Shown piece by piece: positions 42,359 to 52,124 of a stretch of 64,000 bases of DNA. The position numbers and the translations under genes are program-made. The notes beneath the pieces are model-generated. The model did not search any database, was not told the DNA's origin, and saw nothing but the letters and a program-made list of their open reading frames with translations. The stretch is from Roseibium porphyridii (GTDB taxonomy: Bacteria; Pseudomonadota; Alphaproteobacteria; Rhizobiales; Stappiaceae), in assembly GCF_026191725.2 (NCBI RefSeq), contig NZ_CP120863.1, forward strand, positions 4,692,001 through 4,756,000, given 5' to 3'. How positions within the stretch are numbered: position 1 is the first letter of the stretch; the number at the start of each line of letters is the position of its first letter.

Positions 42359-43708
42359 TCACCAGCGGCGCTCAAACCTGCGGCGCAGGATGATCGCGAG
42401 AATGTTCATTGTGAGCAAGAAGATCAGCAGGACGATGATACCGCCCCAAGCTTTTTCGTAGAATGCGTAATCCGCCCTGGCTGCCCAGGTGTAGATCTGA
42501 GCCGGCATGGCAGAGTTCGGATCAAGGAAGCCCGACACGAAGCCATCTGGATATCCGCGCGCAACAAAGCCGACCATCCCGATCAGAAGCAGAGGTGCAG
42601 TTTCACCCAGCGCCTGTGCCAGACCAATGATGGTTCCCGTCAGAATACCCGGCATTGCGAGTGGCAGCACATGATGGAAGATCGCCTGCATCTTCGAAGC
42701 GCCGACGCCAAGTGCCGCGTCGCGAATGCTCGGAGGCACCGCCTTCAGCGAGGCGCGTGTTGAGATAATGATCGTGGGGAGCGTCATCAGTGTCAGCACA
42801 AGGCCGCCGACCAGCGGTGCCGACTGCGGCAGATGCATGAACTGGATGAAGACGGCCAGACCCAGGATGCCGAACACAATGGAAGGAACCGCAGCCAGGT
42901 TCGATATGTTCACCTCGATCAGATCGGTGAACTTGTTCTGCGGTGCGAACTCTTCAAGATAAATGGAGGCTGCCACACCAATGGGGAGCGACAAAAACAG
43001 AACCACCAGCATCATGAAGAAGGAGCCGATCACCGATGCTCCAATGCCGGCCCCACCCGGATTGTCGACGCCTGAATCCGTTCCGGTGATAAAGCTCCAG
43101 TTGAAGACAGATCTGATGATATTGGCCTCGACCAGGATATCGACAAGGTCCAGATCTGCTTTCTGCAAGAAGCGGCTGTCGGTCATGTTCTCGCGTGTCA
43201 CACGTCCGTTGAGATAACCGTCAACGCGTGAGGAAGCTGCCAGTTCAAACGAAACGGGCTGTCCAAGCTGGCTCTCATCCGCCTTGAAAAACGATCTGAT
43301 GTCGCCGCCGGGCTTGCCGACAATACGTTCAATCGTGCTGGCGTCGAAGGGAACGTCGAGGCCCTTTTCTTCAAGCTGACCTTGCAGAGCTTCGATAAAG
43401 ATCTGCGCATAGGCCTTGGTCTTGAAGAGCTGGCCCTCCGCTTCGTCATACTGCTCTTGTGTCAGCGTGAACTCCACCTCGACAACCGTCTTGGTGAAAG
43501 CGGGAATGCCCTCGGAAATGATGGCGATGGCCAGGACAACGAGGAAAAACAGGCCAATTCCAATCGCTCCAATGCCGTAGGCTTGAAAGCGCTTCTCCGC
43601 CGCGTTCCGTTTACGGGTCAGTTCATCGATCGCATAAAGCGACTTGGGCTGAACAGACTTCGCGCTGGAGGGCTCGGACGTTGCGGGAGGAAGTGTTGCG
43701 TCGGTCAT
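42359..43708 (-). CDS. pstA: Phosphate ABC transporter permease PstA, long form
   Basis: A 449-residue permease. The C-terminal ~270 residues are the usual PstA membrane domain, with [36 protein letters not shown] and [42 protein letters not shown] (EAA loop). The first ~180 residues are an extra DUF3333-type region with one membrane helix and a soluble part, seen in alphaproteobacterial PstA. Its start overlaps the pstC stop (TGATG). It pairs with PstC to form the channel. Confidence 0.95.
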   Translation of the reverse strand: MTDATLPPATSEPSSAKSVQPKSLYAIDELTRKRNAAEKRFQAYGIGAIGIGLFFLVVLAIAIISEGIPAFTKTVVEVEFTLTQEQYDEAEGQLFKTKAYAQIFIEALQGQLEEKGLDVPFDASTIERIVGKPGGDIRSFFKADESQLGQPVSFELAASSRVDGYLNGRVTRENMTDSRFLQKADLDLVDILVEANIIRSVFNWSFITGTDSGVDNPGGAGIGASVIGSFFMMLVVLFLSLPIGVAASIYLEEFAPQNKFTDLIEVNISNLAAVPSIVFGILGLAVFIQFMHLPQSAPLVGGLVLTLMTLPTIIISTRASLKAVPPSIRDAALGVGASKMQAIFHHVLPLAMPGILTGTIIGLAQALGETAPLLLIGMVGFVARGYPDGFVSGFLDPNSAMPAQIYTWAARADYAFYEKAWGGIIVLLIFLLTMNILAIILRRRFERRW

Positions 43709-45180
43709 CAGTCATACTGCTCCCGGTACTTGCGCACGATGTAGAGTGCGACGATGTTAAGTCCAAGTGTCACCACAAAGAGCGTCATGCCGAGGGCAAA
43801 GGCAACCAGAGCAACCGGGGACGCGAAGTCGGCATCGCCGGTCAACTGACTGACGATTTTCGCAGTCACCGTCGTCATGGCTTCGAAAGGATTGAGGCTC
43901 AGGCGCGCGGCTGCGCCAGCCCCGAGTACAACGATCATCGTTTCGCCGATTGCGCGCGAGGCCGCGAGCAGGATTGCGCCGACGATACCCGGAAGAGCAG
44001 CGGGAAGAATGACCTGCTTTACCGTTTCCGATTTCGTTGCACCAAGGCCGTAAGAGCCGTCACGCATCGCCTGGGGAACTGCATTGATGATATCGTCGGA
44101 GAGCGAGCTCACAAACGGGATCAGCATGATGCCCATGACGAGACCTGCCGTCATGACGGCCGTACCGGCTTGCATGATCCCGAGCCCATTGTCGCCGAAT
44201 ACCGACAAGAGAAGCGGCCCGACTGTCAGCAATGCGAAGAGACCGTAAACAATGGTCGGGATACCGGCCAGGATCTCAAGCAGTGGCTTGGCGACAGAGC
44301 GAACCCTCGAGCTGGCATATTCAGACAGATAGACAGCTGCAAAGAGGCCGATGGGAACCGCTACAACAAGAGCGACAATCGAAATATAGAATGTGCCCCA
44401 AAGCAGTGGAAGTATCCCCAATTCTGACGAGCCGCCACGACCGGAGAAGCTCGGCGACCAGGTCAGGCCAAAGAAGAAATCCATCGCCGGATAAAGCCTG
44501 AAGAATTCAATCGTGTTGAACACCAGAGACAGCACGATCCCCACCGTCGTCAAAATGGCGATCAGGGCCGCAGAAAACAGGATGACCCGTATTCCGTTTT
44601 CCACCGTGTTTCGAGCGCGGAAATCCTTGTTGGTTTCCTTCAGGCCCCAAAGCGCTCCTGCAATCGCGATGAGGATAACGACAATCGACATGTAAAGACT
44701 GCCGGTCGCCGCCATGATCCGATAGGACTGTGCTGCCCGCATGACCGGCTGCGTGATATCGGACGTTACAATTTGTCCGGCAGCTTTCAGACGGGCGGTA
44801 ATGTCGGTGAAATCTGCGCGGGCATTGCTTGCGAATTCTTCGCTCATCTGGCCGCTGGAAACCGCATTTTCCAGTCCGATCGCTGCGCGGCGCACCTCTG
44901 CCATGACAAGACCCAGCGATGAGCCTTCCTGGATGGCGGTTTCGGGAATTGCGCTGGAAATAGTGCTGTTAATATAAAACGGCTGCACCAGCAGCCAGAC
45001 AATCAAAACCAGAAACGCAGGAACGGCGGCCTTCATGGCCACGTTTGCCCCATAGTAGGACGGAAGAGAGTGCAGTTGGCTGATCTCTCCAGAAGCGCTG
45101 GTCAAGGCACGTGCGCGCCCCACGATGTAGCCTACCAAAGATATGGCAAGCACGATCACGACGAGCCAGAACAAGGACAT
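43708..45180 (-). CDS. pstC: Phosphate ABC transporter permease PstC, long form
   Basis: A 490-residue permease. The C-terminal half holds the core permease with LLEILAGIPTIVYGLFALLTVGPLL and LGATKSETVKQVILPAALPGIVGAILLAASRAIGETMIV (EAA loop). An N-terminal ~190-residue extension has two hydrophobic helices and a helical soluble region, matching the DUF3708-type extension of alphaproteobacterial PstC. The pair of long PstC and long PstA suggests a subfamily-specific periplasmic docking surface. A terminator-like hairpin separates it from pstS. Confidence 0.95.
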   Translation of the reverse strand: MSLFWLVVIVLAISLVGYIVGRARALTSASGEISQLHSLPSYYGANVAMKAAVPAFLVLIVWLLVQPFYINSTISSAIPETAIQEGSSLGLVMAEVRRAAIGLENAVSSGQMSEEFASNARADFTDITARLKAAGQIVTSDITQPVMRAAQSYRIMAATGSLYMSIVVILIAIAGALWGLKETNKDFRARNTVENGIRVILFSAALIAILTTVGIVLSLVFNTIEFFRLYPAMDFFFGLTWSPSFSGRGGSSELGILPLLWGTFYISIVALVVAVPIGLFAAVYLSEYASSRVRSVAKPLLEILAGIPTIVYGLFALLTVGPLLLSVFGDNGLGIMQAGTAVMTAGLVMGIMLIPFVSSLSDDIINAVPQAMRDGSYGLGATKSETVKQVILPAALPGIVGAILLAASRAIGETMIVVLGAGAAARLSLNPFEAMTTVTAKIVSQLTGDADFASPVALVAFALGMTLFVVTLGLNIVALYIVRKYREQYD

Positions 45181-45212
45181 ATGGTCCCCCAGAGTGTGTA
45201 TGTCCGGAAACG

Positions 45213-45243
45213 AAAAAGGGGCGACGGGAATTGCCGCCCCTTT
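45213..45243 (-). terminator. Hairpin between pstS and pstC
   Basis: AAAGGGGCG and CGCCCCTTT (with TT following on the minus strand) form a 9-bp stem around 11 nt, 20 bases after the pstS stop. It probably lowers transcription into pstCAB so that the binding protein is made in excess. Confidence 0.8.
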
Positions 45244-45263
45244 CTGAATGAGCCGAGGCTCTC

Positions 45264-46301
45264 TTACTTCATTGTTTCTTCAGCTTCGATAGACGCCTGC
45301 GTGGCAGCGAGCTCAGGATCGGCAACGAGGCCGTATTGAGCCAGCGGGCCGGACGGTCCAGCAATTTCGTCTGCTGTGAAGAACTGCGCATATTCTTTCA
45401 GACCCGGGATAACACCGATATGCGCCTTCTTGATGTAGAAGAACAGCGGACGGGAAACCGGGTACTCACCGGTAGAAATGGTTTCCGTGGACGGAGCCAC
45501 ATCACCCATGGTCGCAACTTTCAGCTTGTCGGTGTTGTTCTCGTAGAATGCGAGACCGAAGATGCCGATGCCGTTCGGGTTGGAGTCGATGCGAGCAAGC
45601 GTCTCGGTGTAGTCGCCGTCGATGTCGGTGGACTTGCCGTCTGCACGCACGTCGATGCAAGCATCTTCCGCGTCGTCTTCTGACATGCCGCTGTCGAGCA
45701 TTGCCTGAAGGGCGCCGGTTGCTTCACAGCCTACTGCCAGAACCTTTTCTTCGAACACTTCACGGGTACCGTGCTTGGTGCCCGGAATGAAAGCAGCGAT
45801 ATCGACATCCGGCAGGTCAGCGTTGAATTCAGCCCATTTGTTGTATGGGTTGTCGACGATCTTGCCGTCTTTCAGCACTTTGGCGCCGAGAGCGTTGAAG
45901 ATGTCTGCTGCCTGGAACGCCGTGAAGGCCGGGCCGTCTTTTTGAGATGCGAAGACGATTCCGTCGTAACCGATGCGGACTTCTATAATGTCCTTAACAC
46001 CAGCTTCAGCACAGGCTTTGATCTCTTTCTCGCGGATTTTGCGCGAAGCGTTTGCCACGTCGATGGTGTTTTCGCCAACACCTTCACAGAAGCGCTTCAG
46101 GCCAGCGGAAGAACCACCGGATTCCACAACCGGTGTCGGGAAATCGGTGTTTTCACCAAAGGCTTCAGCAACAATGGAAGCGTACGGCAGGACGGTGGAA
46201 GAACCAGCAACCTGAACCTGATCGCGAGCCTGAGCTGCGCCAACAAATGCGGTAGAAGCAACAGCCAGAGCAGTTGCGCTTACGAGGGTCGTAAATTTCA
46301 C
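45264..46301 (-). CDS. pstS: Phosphate-binding protein PstS
   Basis: A 345-residue periplasmic phosphate receptor. A signal peptide covers ~1-25 (cleavage near GAAQA-RD). Ligand blocks are VAGSSTVLPYASIVAEAF, VESGGSSAGLKRFCEG and IPGTKHGTREVFEEKVL. The GTG at 46301 is the start, with GGGAG seven bases upstream; an upstream TTG is less likely. A Pho box lies ~90 bases upstream, so PhoB should activate it under phosphate limitation. Confidence 0.96.
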   Translation of the reverse strand: MKFTTLVSATALAVASTAFVGAAQARDQVQVAGSSTVLPYASIVAEAFGENTDFPTPVVESGGSSAGLKRFCEGVGENTIDVANASRKIREKEIKACAEAGVKDIIEVRIGYDGIVFASQKDGPAFTAFQAADIFNALGAKVLKDGKIVDNPYNKWAEFNADLPDVDIAAFIPGTKHGTREVFEEKVLAVGCEATGALQAMLDSGMSEDDAEDACIDVRADGKSTDIDGDYTETLARIDSNPNGIGIFGLAFYENNTDKLKVATMGDVAPSTETISTGEYPVSRPLFFYIKKAHIGVIPGLKEYAQFFTADEIAGPSGPLAQYGLVADPELAATQASIEAEETMK

Positions 46302-46325
46302 TTGACCACTCCCTTTGAATGTCAA

Positions 46326-46774
46326 GGTTTGTAGAGGATCGCAAGTCGCAGAAATGCGCGAGCGATGCCGGGACCCTAGGGCCCATGGATGAGAGTTCTA
46401 TGACAGTTCTTTTTCAGTTTTGTGACAATTTAAATAACTGAAATAAAAGAGATTTTTTCGTTTCATCAAAGCTTTATGTCAATATGACCGTCATTTTACG
46501 ACTCGTTGCTCGCCGTATAAACACATCCTTGGCTTTGATAATCAGCGAGACTCATCGCCAACTTTGAATGAGATGCCATGGTTAGCTCGATCCGAGCCAG
46601 ATTGCGTCAAAAGCAAAACATGGACACTCACGTTCAAGATCCAGCCTTCATCTCAATCTTTCGGAGAGCTACGTCTTCGCTGGACGGGTCTCTGCCAACT
46701 TGCAGAAAGGGTCTGACGGCGGCTCTGCTGTGCAATGGATGATTCAAGTCAGAACTCTCATGCGAAACTGATCT
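46326..46774. other. pstS promoter region
   Basis: About 450 AT-rich bases between phoR and pstS. It contains the Pho box and a likely -10 (TAGGGT at 46378-46373, minus strand). Nothing else recognisable was found; there is no open frame with a ribosome site. Confidence 0.6.
46389..46406 (-). promoter_or_regulatory. Pho box (PhoB site) upstream of pstS
   Basis: On the minus strand CTGTCAT-AGAA-CTCTCAT: two 7-mers with a 4-base spacer. The first matches the consensus exactly and the second differs at one base. It is 10 bases upstream of a TAGGGT -10-like element, as in PhoB-activated promoters. Confidence 0.85.
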
Positions 46775-48130
46775 TTAAGTGGACGCGGCCTCGTCTGTGC
46801 CCTCGCCTTCGATTATCGATGGCAGAAACACTTTGAAAACGGCACCGTTTCCAGGTTCGCTTTCAACGTCCAAGCGCGCGCGATGGCGGGTCAGGATGTG
46901 CTTTACGATTGCCAGACCCAGCCCTGTTCCCTTCAAAGCACGGCTGGATTCAACATCCACACGGTAAAACCGCTCCGTCAGACGCGGCAGGTGTTCTGTC
47001 GGAATACCGTCACCGTAGTCGCGAATGGAGAGTTCCCAGCCGGTAGCAGCTGCCGCATCCGACTGAGCGGACAACGAGACATCCACGAACTCACCCTCCG
47101 ACCCGTATTTCAGGGCGTTTTCGATTAGGTTTTCCGTCACCTGAATGAGTTCATCTCGTTCACCCATCACCCTCGCCGCCTGGTCAGGCATGTTCAGCCG
47201 GATGGTAACGTTGAGATCCTTGGCGAGAGGAGACAAGGCATCCGATGTGTGGCGGACGACTTCACAAAAGTCGACAACACTGTCAGGACGGACATGAGCC
47301 TTCAGTTCGATCCGCGACAGAGACAGAATATCATCGATCAATCGACGCATCCGACCGGCCTGATCCAGCATGATCGACAGGAAACGGTCTTGCGCCTCCC
47401 GGTCGTTTTTCGCTGGTCCCTGCAAGGTTTCGATAAACCCGGTGAGGGAGGCCAGAGGGGTTCGCAACTCGTGGCTTGCGTTTGCGACGAAATCGCTGCG
47501 CATGCGCTCCAAGCGGCGGTTTTCCGTCAGGTCCTGAATAACGACCAATATAAAGTCAGGCAGGCTTTGTGGGCGTTCGGCAGTGTTGCTGCCTGGCATA
47601 TAGATCGGAGCAATGTGAGCTTCATAAGAGGTTTCTGTCGGGACCTTCTCGACCCAGCTGATCCGCTCGGTTTGACCGGTGCTGCAAACCCGATCAAACG
47701 CTTCAAGGAGTGATGGTGCCCTGAGTGAAAAAGAAAGTGGGTCCCCGGGCTTTACGCCTTGATAAAGAGATTGCGCCTGAGCGTTGACATAGCGCGTAAT
47801 GCCACGTCCATCCGCCACAAAACATGGCGTTGGCAAAGCGTCGACGGTCACCTTCATTCCCGTGCCGGGCCACATTTTGCGGATTTCACGCTGGGCCTTG
47901 AGTTTAACCCGCCGGTTTACCGAACGTCTTGGAACGAAAGCCGCAACCGAGGTCAGGGCGAGCATTGCAACGATGCTGGACCAGAGCGAAACACCATAGG
48001 TGAAGATGCCATAGACAACCGCGCACAGGGCGGTCAGCAGGATCCAGCGTGCCTCACCAATTCTGGTCAGCGGCGAGGCTGCTGCTTTGGCCTCGGCGGC
48101 CTCCTCTTCAGACGAGTGGGAATCGGTCAT
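46775..48130 (-). CDS. phoR: Phosphate regulon sensor histidine kinase
   Basis: A 451-residue membrane kinase. Two N-terminal helices (~28-68) anchor it. A PAS-like region follows (ALPTPCFVADGRGITRYVNAQ), then the phospho-acceptor His in FVANASHELRTPLASL (H220), and the ATP-binding domain with NLIENALKYG (N box), IRDYGDGIP (G1) and GTGLGLAIVKHI (G2). With PhoB it forms the phosphate two-component system. It is separated from pstS by 450 bases, so it has its own upstream promoter. Confidence 0.95.
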   Translation of the reverse strand: MTDSHSSEEEAAEAKAAASPLTRIGEARWILLTALCAVVYGIFTYGVSLWSSIVAMLALTSVAAFVPRRSVNRRVKLKAQREIRKMWPGTGMKVTVDALPTPCFVADGRGITRYVNAQAQSLYQGVKPGDPLSFSLRAPSLLEAFDRVCSTGQTERISWVEKVPTETSYEAHIAPIYMPGSNTAERPQSLPDFILVVIQDLTENRRLERMRSDFVANASHELRTPLASLTGFIETLQGPAKNDREAQDRFLSIMLDQAGRMRRLIDDILSLSRIELKAHVRPDSVVDFCEVVRHTSDALSPLAKDLNVTIRLNMPDQAARVMGERDELIQVTENLIENALKYGSEGEFVDVSLSAQSDAAAATGWELSIRDYGDGIPTEHLPRLTERFYRVDVESSRALKGTGLGLAIVKHILTRHRARLDVESEPGNGAVFKVFLPSIIEGEGTDEAAST

Positions 48131-48319
48131 GAATTCGATAAGTGATTGTATACCTGAGATCGGTGTCCCGAATTGCCGACACTATTTCGACGTCGTAGGA
48201 GTTTGACAAGGTCGAAATCGGAAATTTGAAAAACGGGCCTGGGCACCGTCTAGCACGGTAAGCATGTCATTCCGGCGACAGAGGCGACACTTTAATTTGT
48301 TGCGCCAATAAAGACCTGG

Positions 48320-48799
48320 TCATCGCCAGCTACCTGAACGAGCTGCGGACTTCAGTCTGGCAATCGTGTCCGGCCAGCCCTCCGACCTACGCATTCGATT
48401 AAGATACTCAGCGCCGGTTTCTCCGTGCCTTAAAAACTCGCTGTGCACCACTTCAAGACGTGTTGCCTCGCCAGCTTCCCGGAAATTGATCATGACACGA
48501 CTTGCGGTCGCCGGATCCGCGACTTCGGTGCCTTCGATGGTGACCTGCCAGGCGATGCGAATAAAGAGCGGCGGCTCGATCGAAAGGACGGTGCCCCAGA
48601 CGCGTTGTTGACCCGCACTGTCGATCTCATAGCAAGTGCCGCCGGCAAAAGGTTCGATACCGGCTTCCACATTTCCTTGCGCGACGTCTGCGAACGGAGA
48701 TGACCACCACAAATCCAACCGATCGACAAGCATGGAAAATGCCTTTTCCCTCGGCATGTCCAGCAAGCTGTCAAACCGGCATTCAGTTTCGTGCGACAT
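48320..48799 (-). CDS. SRPBCC / AHSA1-type domain protein
   Basis: A 159-residue single-domain protein of the helix-grip (START/Bet v 1) fold, close to the AHSA1 group. Core text includes RLDLWWSSPFADVAQ, GGTCYEIDSAGQQRVWGTVLSIEPPLFIRIAWQV and RVMINFREAGEATRLEVVHSEF. It should bind a hydrophobic ligand or a protein partner; the substrate is unknown. The ATG at 48799 has GGAG upstream; the longer frame from 48892 is less likely. A single gene with no obvious operon partner. Confidence 0.82.
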   Translation of the reverse strand: MSHETECRFDSLLDMPREKAFSMLVDRLDLWWSSPFADVAQGNVEAGIEPFAGGTCYEIDSAGQQRVWGTVLSIEPPLFIRIAWQVTIEGTEVADPATASRVMINFREAGEATRLEVVHSEFLRHGETGAEYLNRMRRSEGWPDTIARLKSAARSGSWR

Positions 48800-49023
48800 C
48801 ACGCTCCGCCAAGGCTGTTCAATCTTGTTCAAGTGACAATCTTTCATAGAAATGCCCGAATTGGCAAAGTCCGGTTTCCCTAGCTGATTCAAACGTCAGA
48901 CAGATGACGAGTGAAAGTGCCTAATTATTCCCGAGTCACCGGCTAGATTTCTTCGTTGAATTGCGGTGGAAAGCGACGCAAGTATTCTTTGATCCCAAGC
49001 TCAATTCAAAAGGCACCTCGGAC

Positions 49024-49926
49024 TTGCGGCACGACAGAGACTTCACCCCCCGTTACGGACAGGCCATCGAAATCGTTCCCGGTGTCCGGCGTTTGACCGC
49101 GAACAATCCCGGACCTTTCACATTTTTCGGCACAAATTGCTATTTGCTTGGAACCGACAGGCTCGTTGTCGTCGATCCGGGTCCGGCAGACGAACTGCAA
49201 GTAGACGCGATCCTGAAGGCTGCAGACAGAGCCACCATAGAAGCGATCCTCGTCAGTCATACCCATGTCGATCATGCTCCGGGCGCGAGACTGCTGAAAC
49301 AAAGAACAGGTGCACAGATTGTCGGCTGCGGTGTCCACCGTGCGGCACGAGACTTGTTGGAAAATGAAGTCAATCCTCTCGACGCCAGCGGCGACAAGGA
49401 ATATGCCCCGGATCAGCAACTGGAGGATGGCGAAGTCTTTCGCGCTGCGGGCCTGGCGCTGGAAACCGTTTCAACGCCCGGACACACGGCCAATCACCTG
49501 TGTTTCGCACTTGACGGCGCTGACCTCCTGCTGTCGGCCGATCATGTGATGGGGTGGTCGACATCCATCGTGGCACCGCCTGACGGCAACATGCGCGATT
49601 ACATGACATCGTTGGACAAGCTTCTGGCGCGCCCGGAACAGCTCTATTGCCCGGGCCATGGAGGCATAATCCGAGAAGCAAGTCAGTATGTGCAGGACTT
49701 GAAGCAGCACAGGCTCGCGCGCGAACAATCAATTCTTAGCCAGTTGGCAAACGGCGATAAGAGCATTCCGGAAATTGTCACAGTGCTTTACGCTGATGTG
49801 AACCCGGCCCTGTATCCAGCCGCGGGGCTGTCGGTTTTTGCTCACCTGGAAGATCTGGTAGGGCGCGGCGAAGCAACCGCTTCACCCGGGCTCGGCCTCA
49901 ACAGCCGCTATGGCAGGCGCGCTTAA
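49024..49926 (+). CDS. MBL fold metallo-hydrolase (LACTB2-like)
   Basis: A 300-residue zinc hydrolase with the metal motif VSHTHVDHAPG and further ligands in TPGHTANHL and LSADHVMGW. The PGVRRLTANNPGPFTFFGTNCYLLG start is typical of the LACTB2-like group, some of which are RNA endonucleases or thioesterases. A C-terminal winged-helix-like part follows (ILSQLANGDKSIPEIV). The TTG at 49024 is favoured because homologues begin close to DRDFTPRYG and AAGG is upstream; a TTG at 48961 would add 21 residues. It converges on the DUF1499 gene with one base between. Confidence 0.88.
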   Translation: MRHDRDFTPRYGQAIEIVPGVRRLTANNPGPFTFFGTNCYLLGTDRLVVVDPGPADELQVDAILKAADRATIEAILVSHTHVDHAPGARLLKQRTGAQIVGCGVHRAARDLLENEVNPLDASGDKEYAPDQQLEDGEVFRAAGLALETVSTPGHTANHLCFALDGADLLLSADHVMGWSTSIVAPPDGNMRDYMTSLDKLLARPEQLYCPGHGGIIREASQYVQDLKQHRLAREQSILSQLANGDKSIPEIVTVLYADVNPALYPAAGLSVFAHLEDLVGRGEATASPGLGLNSRYGRRA

Positions 49927-49927
49927 A

Positions 49928-50911
49928 TCAGCCTTCCAGATCGGTCAGACCGAAATCGTCAACTTCGGGACCCTCTTCCTCTTCAAAGTAAGGCTTGAAA
50001 CCAGGCAGTGGTATCGTGTCGCGCGGCTCCTGCAACGGCACGATTTCCGGCTCGTCCTCCAGCTCATCTTCGTCGACCGACAGACGAGCCAGATCACCAT
50101 ATGTCTCCAGCAGAACCCTGTCGATCTCGGCAAATACCAGCCGGATATTGTCTGCGTTTCCGGTCAGGTCCTTGAGAGGTGTCTGGGACCGGGCTCGCAC
50201 ATCCAGCAACGCACCAAGTGGGTCGGGGCGGATGCGCAAGCTGACGTCATGTTTGAGGCCCAGAAGCCGTGACGTTCCAACTGCCTGCAATCTTGTTGGG
50301 GCATCAAGGAGATCGGGCGGCAGTTCATCGACAACGACCCACCCCAATGTATCGACGGCTTTTGCGCCAGCTGCGTGCAACTGTGCGGGAGGTATTCTGT
50401 ATCTTCGCGGGACGATATCCGGGTATTGCCTGGAGCGCCCGGTTGTCTTTGGCTCCGAACCGGTTACCTGCGTGATCGCGGGCCAGAGATGTGTTTCCAA
50501 CGACGTGTTGAACCAGCCAAGAAAAGGCTGCTCTTCCGAGAGAGCTTGAATTTTCATATTCGGCGGGTCGAGGCGGTTTGTCGACAAGTCGTCTGGTCCG
50601 GCCTGAAGGACCAGCATGCCCAGAATGATACCGGGTGCGACAAGCGCAATGGCTGCAAGCAACATGCCCGTCAAAGCCGATGGAAGGCCCGGTCCGCCAT
50701 GTGCCCAAATTCGTTGAAAGGCAATCAGCGCGAGACCGATTGCGAGGAGTGCTGCCACTCCGGCTCCTGCAAGAGAAAGTGCGAACACATCTGCATCAAC
50801 GAAACCGAAACGCTTGGACAGATAGGCGGTTACAGCCAATGCAAGCGCAACCGCGCCGACAATTCGGCTTGCCGGTGCTGACCTTGTTTTGTAGGCGGCG
50901 TAACGTTTCAT
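49928..50911 (-). CDS. DUF1499 membrane protein
   Basis: A 327-residue protein. Three hydrophobic helices lie in the first ~110 residues (VGAVALALAVTAYL, LSLAGAGVAALLAIGLALIAF, GMLLAAIALVAPGIILGMLVL). A DUF1499-type soluble domain follows, with PRRYRIPPAQLHAAGAKAVDTLGWVV, DVSLRIRPDPLGALLDVRARSQTPLKDLTGNADNIRLVFAEID. The tail is strongly acidic. GGAAAG lies just before the ATG at 50911. No function is established for the family. Confidence 0.88.
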   Translation of the reverse strand: MKRYAAYKTRSAPASRIVGAVALALAVTAYLSKRFGFVDADVFALSLAGAGVAALLAIGLALIAFQRIWAHGGPGLPSALTGMLLAAIALVAPGIILGMLVLQAGPDDLSTNRLDPPNMKIQALSEEQPFLGWFNTSLETHLWPAITQVTGSEPKTTGRSRQYPDIVPRRYRIPPAQLHAAGAKAVDTLGWVVVDELPPDLLDAPTRLQAVGTSRLLGLKHDVSLRIRPDPLGALLDVRARSQTPLKDLTGNADNIRLVFAEIDRVLLETYGDLARLSVDEDELEDEPEIVPLQEPRDTIPLPGFKPYFEEEEGPEVDDFGLTDLEG

Positions 50912-51102
50912 AGCTTTCCAATTCGTTGGCTCTTGAGCGCGAAAGCCAACACTGACGTTCTGATTGTTTCTTTCTTTACAGACCAAATGTCAAAAATGAA
51001 CTTCACTTTCAGGGGCAGCAAAGCATAAATTTGCAAAAAGAGGGTTGGGCAAACGCCTGATTCAGCGGCACTGAAAAAAGGCTAAAGAGGCGCGAGGTAA
51101 GG

Positions 51103-51546
51103 ATGCCGGTCAAGGGCACAGGTCATCCGGTGGAAAATCTGGTGCGAAATACTGACGCTAAGAACCGCGGCCGCCGTCAGGGTAGTCGGTTGCGCTCGTT
51201 TTTCCTGCCCGGCCGCGGCAATATCTTTCTGTGTTACCTGATGACACTGTCGGTCATGCTGTGTCCAATCGCCCTTTTGTTCGCAATCTTGTTTGCCGAA
51301 ACGCAAAACGAAGAGTTTCAGGCTCACTACCACTATCTTCGCACAACCATTGCACTTTTGGTCATCGGTTTGCTGACCGGTTGCCTCCTGATCGTACTGG
51401 GGGCTTCCTTGTCGTCGTTACTCATTTTTGCAGGTCTGGCATTTGCAGGCGCTGCACTGATCTTGACAGTGCTTCGCTGCAGCCATGGTTTGATCCGCAC
51501 GACACGCGGATTACCTCTAAGGAACCACAGAACCTACTTTATTTAG
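51103..51546 (+). CDS. DUF4870-like membrane protein
   Basis: A 147-residue protein with three hydrophobic helices (about residues 43-65, 83-103, 105-124). The polar loop HYHYLRTT and the ending LRCSHGLIRTTRGLPLRNHRTYFI resemble the HYRFQ and GLKALERGEPI...P-type pattern of DUF4870/Tic20-like proteins. The N-terminal ~40 residues are basic and probably cytoplasmic. GAGG lies before the ATG. The role is unknown. Confidence 0.7.
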   Translation: MPVKGTGHPVENLVRNTDAKNRGRRQGSRLRSFFLPGRGNIFLCYLMTLSVMLCPIALLFAILFAETQNEEFQAHYHYLRTTIALLVIGLLTGCLLIVLGASLSSLLIFAGLAFAGAALILTVLRCSHGLIRTTRGLPLRNHRTYFI

Positions 51547-52124
51547 TGACCAACTTGCACCTATCGGCCTTTACTTGACGGATATCAAAACAGGTAAATA
51601 AAAGATTACCTGCTTTCTTCAAATTCGCAGAATTATCGTTACATCCTGTTATGGTATTTGACTGGCCTGAACGCGGCAATAAGCACATACTTATTGGGTC
51701 CAGGCATCAAATGTGGGCGACTTTTCAATCTGCCTTCCGTTTGCCGCAATTGGACACCAAATGCAGCGCGCCCGCACAACATCAACGCGTAAACCAGTAT
51801 CGCGGGCACTGGACTACAACGGACCTGACAAATGTCTGAACAAATCTCCCGACCGTCCACAATCGCTTCTTCTGGAGCGAAACTTGTCAATCAGTACAAG
51901 CCGGTCGGCATCGCCGCGATTACTGCAGCTGCAATCTGCAAAAACGCAGGTACAGAGAAGAAAAAGAAGAAGTAAGCTTTTGGCACTGCAAGCGCCAACC
52001 CACAATGCCGCCAACATCCTCATCTGAGGATCAGGGACAGGCAGACAAGGTTGCCGCCGCATGATCACTTGGGCACACTGCCGCTGATCCGGACGCAATG
52101 AGTGTTCCAGCGGAGACAGCTTAA
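51547..52124. other. Intergenic region with one possible small gene
   Basis: About 580 AT-rich bases between the DUF4870-like gene and corA. It contains the short open frame at 51832-51975. Other, longer frames here (for example 51713-52027, plus strand) lack composition or motifs of real proteins. Confidence 0.5.
51832..51975 (+). CDS. Possible 47-residue small protein with a poly-lysine tail
   Basis: The frame begins ATG TCT GAA, reads MSEQISRPSTIASSGAKL, and then has a short hydrophobic stretch (YKPVGIAAITAAAI, ~23-36), ending in KNAGTEKKKKK. The YKPVGIxAVxAA-like centre recalls tiny conserved alphaproteobacterial proteins, but I cannot name a family. A weak ACGGA precedes the ATG. The shape (amphipathic or hydrophobic centre, basic end) would suit a membrane-associated or nucleic-acid-binding peptide. 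Confidence 0.45.
   Translation: MSEQISRPSTIASSGAKLVNQYKPVGIAAITAAAICKNAGTEKKKKK

Noticed and set aside
46480..46500. Second Pho-box-like pair (TGTCAAT...CCGTCAT)
   Set aside because: The two GTCA words are 12 bases apart rather than 11 and the 7-mers match poorly, so I do not call it a Pho box.
51713..52027. 104-codon plus-strand frame
   Set aside because: Ser/Arg-rich, no ribosome site, and it overlaps the more protein-like 47-codon frame in another phase.
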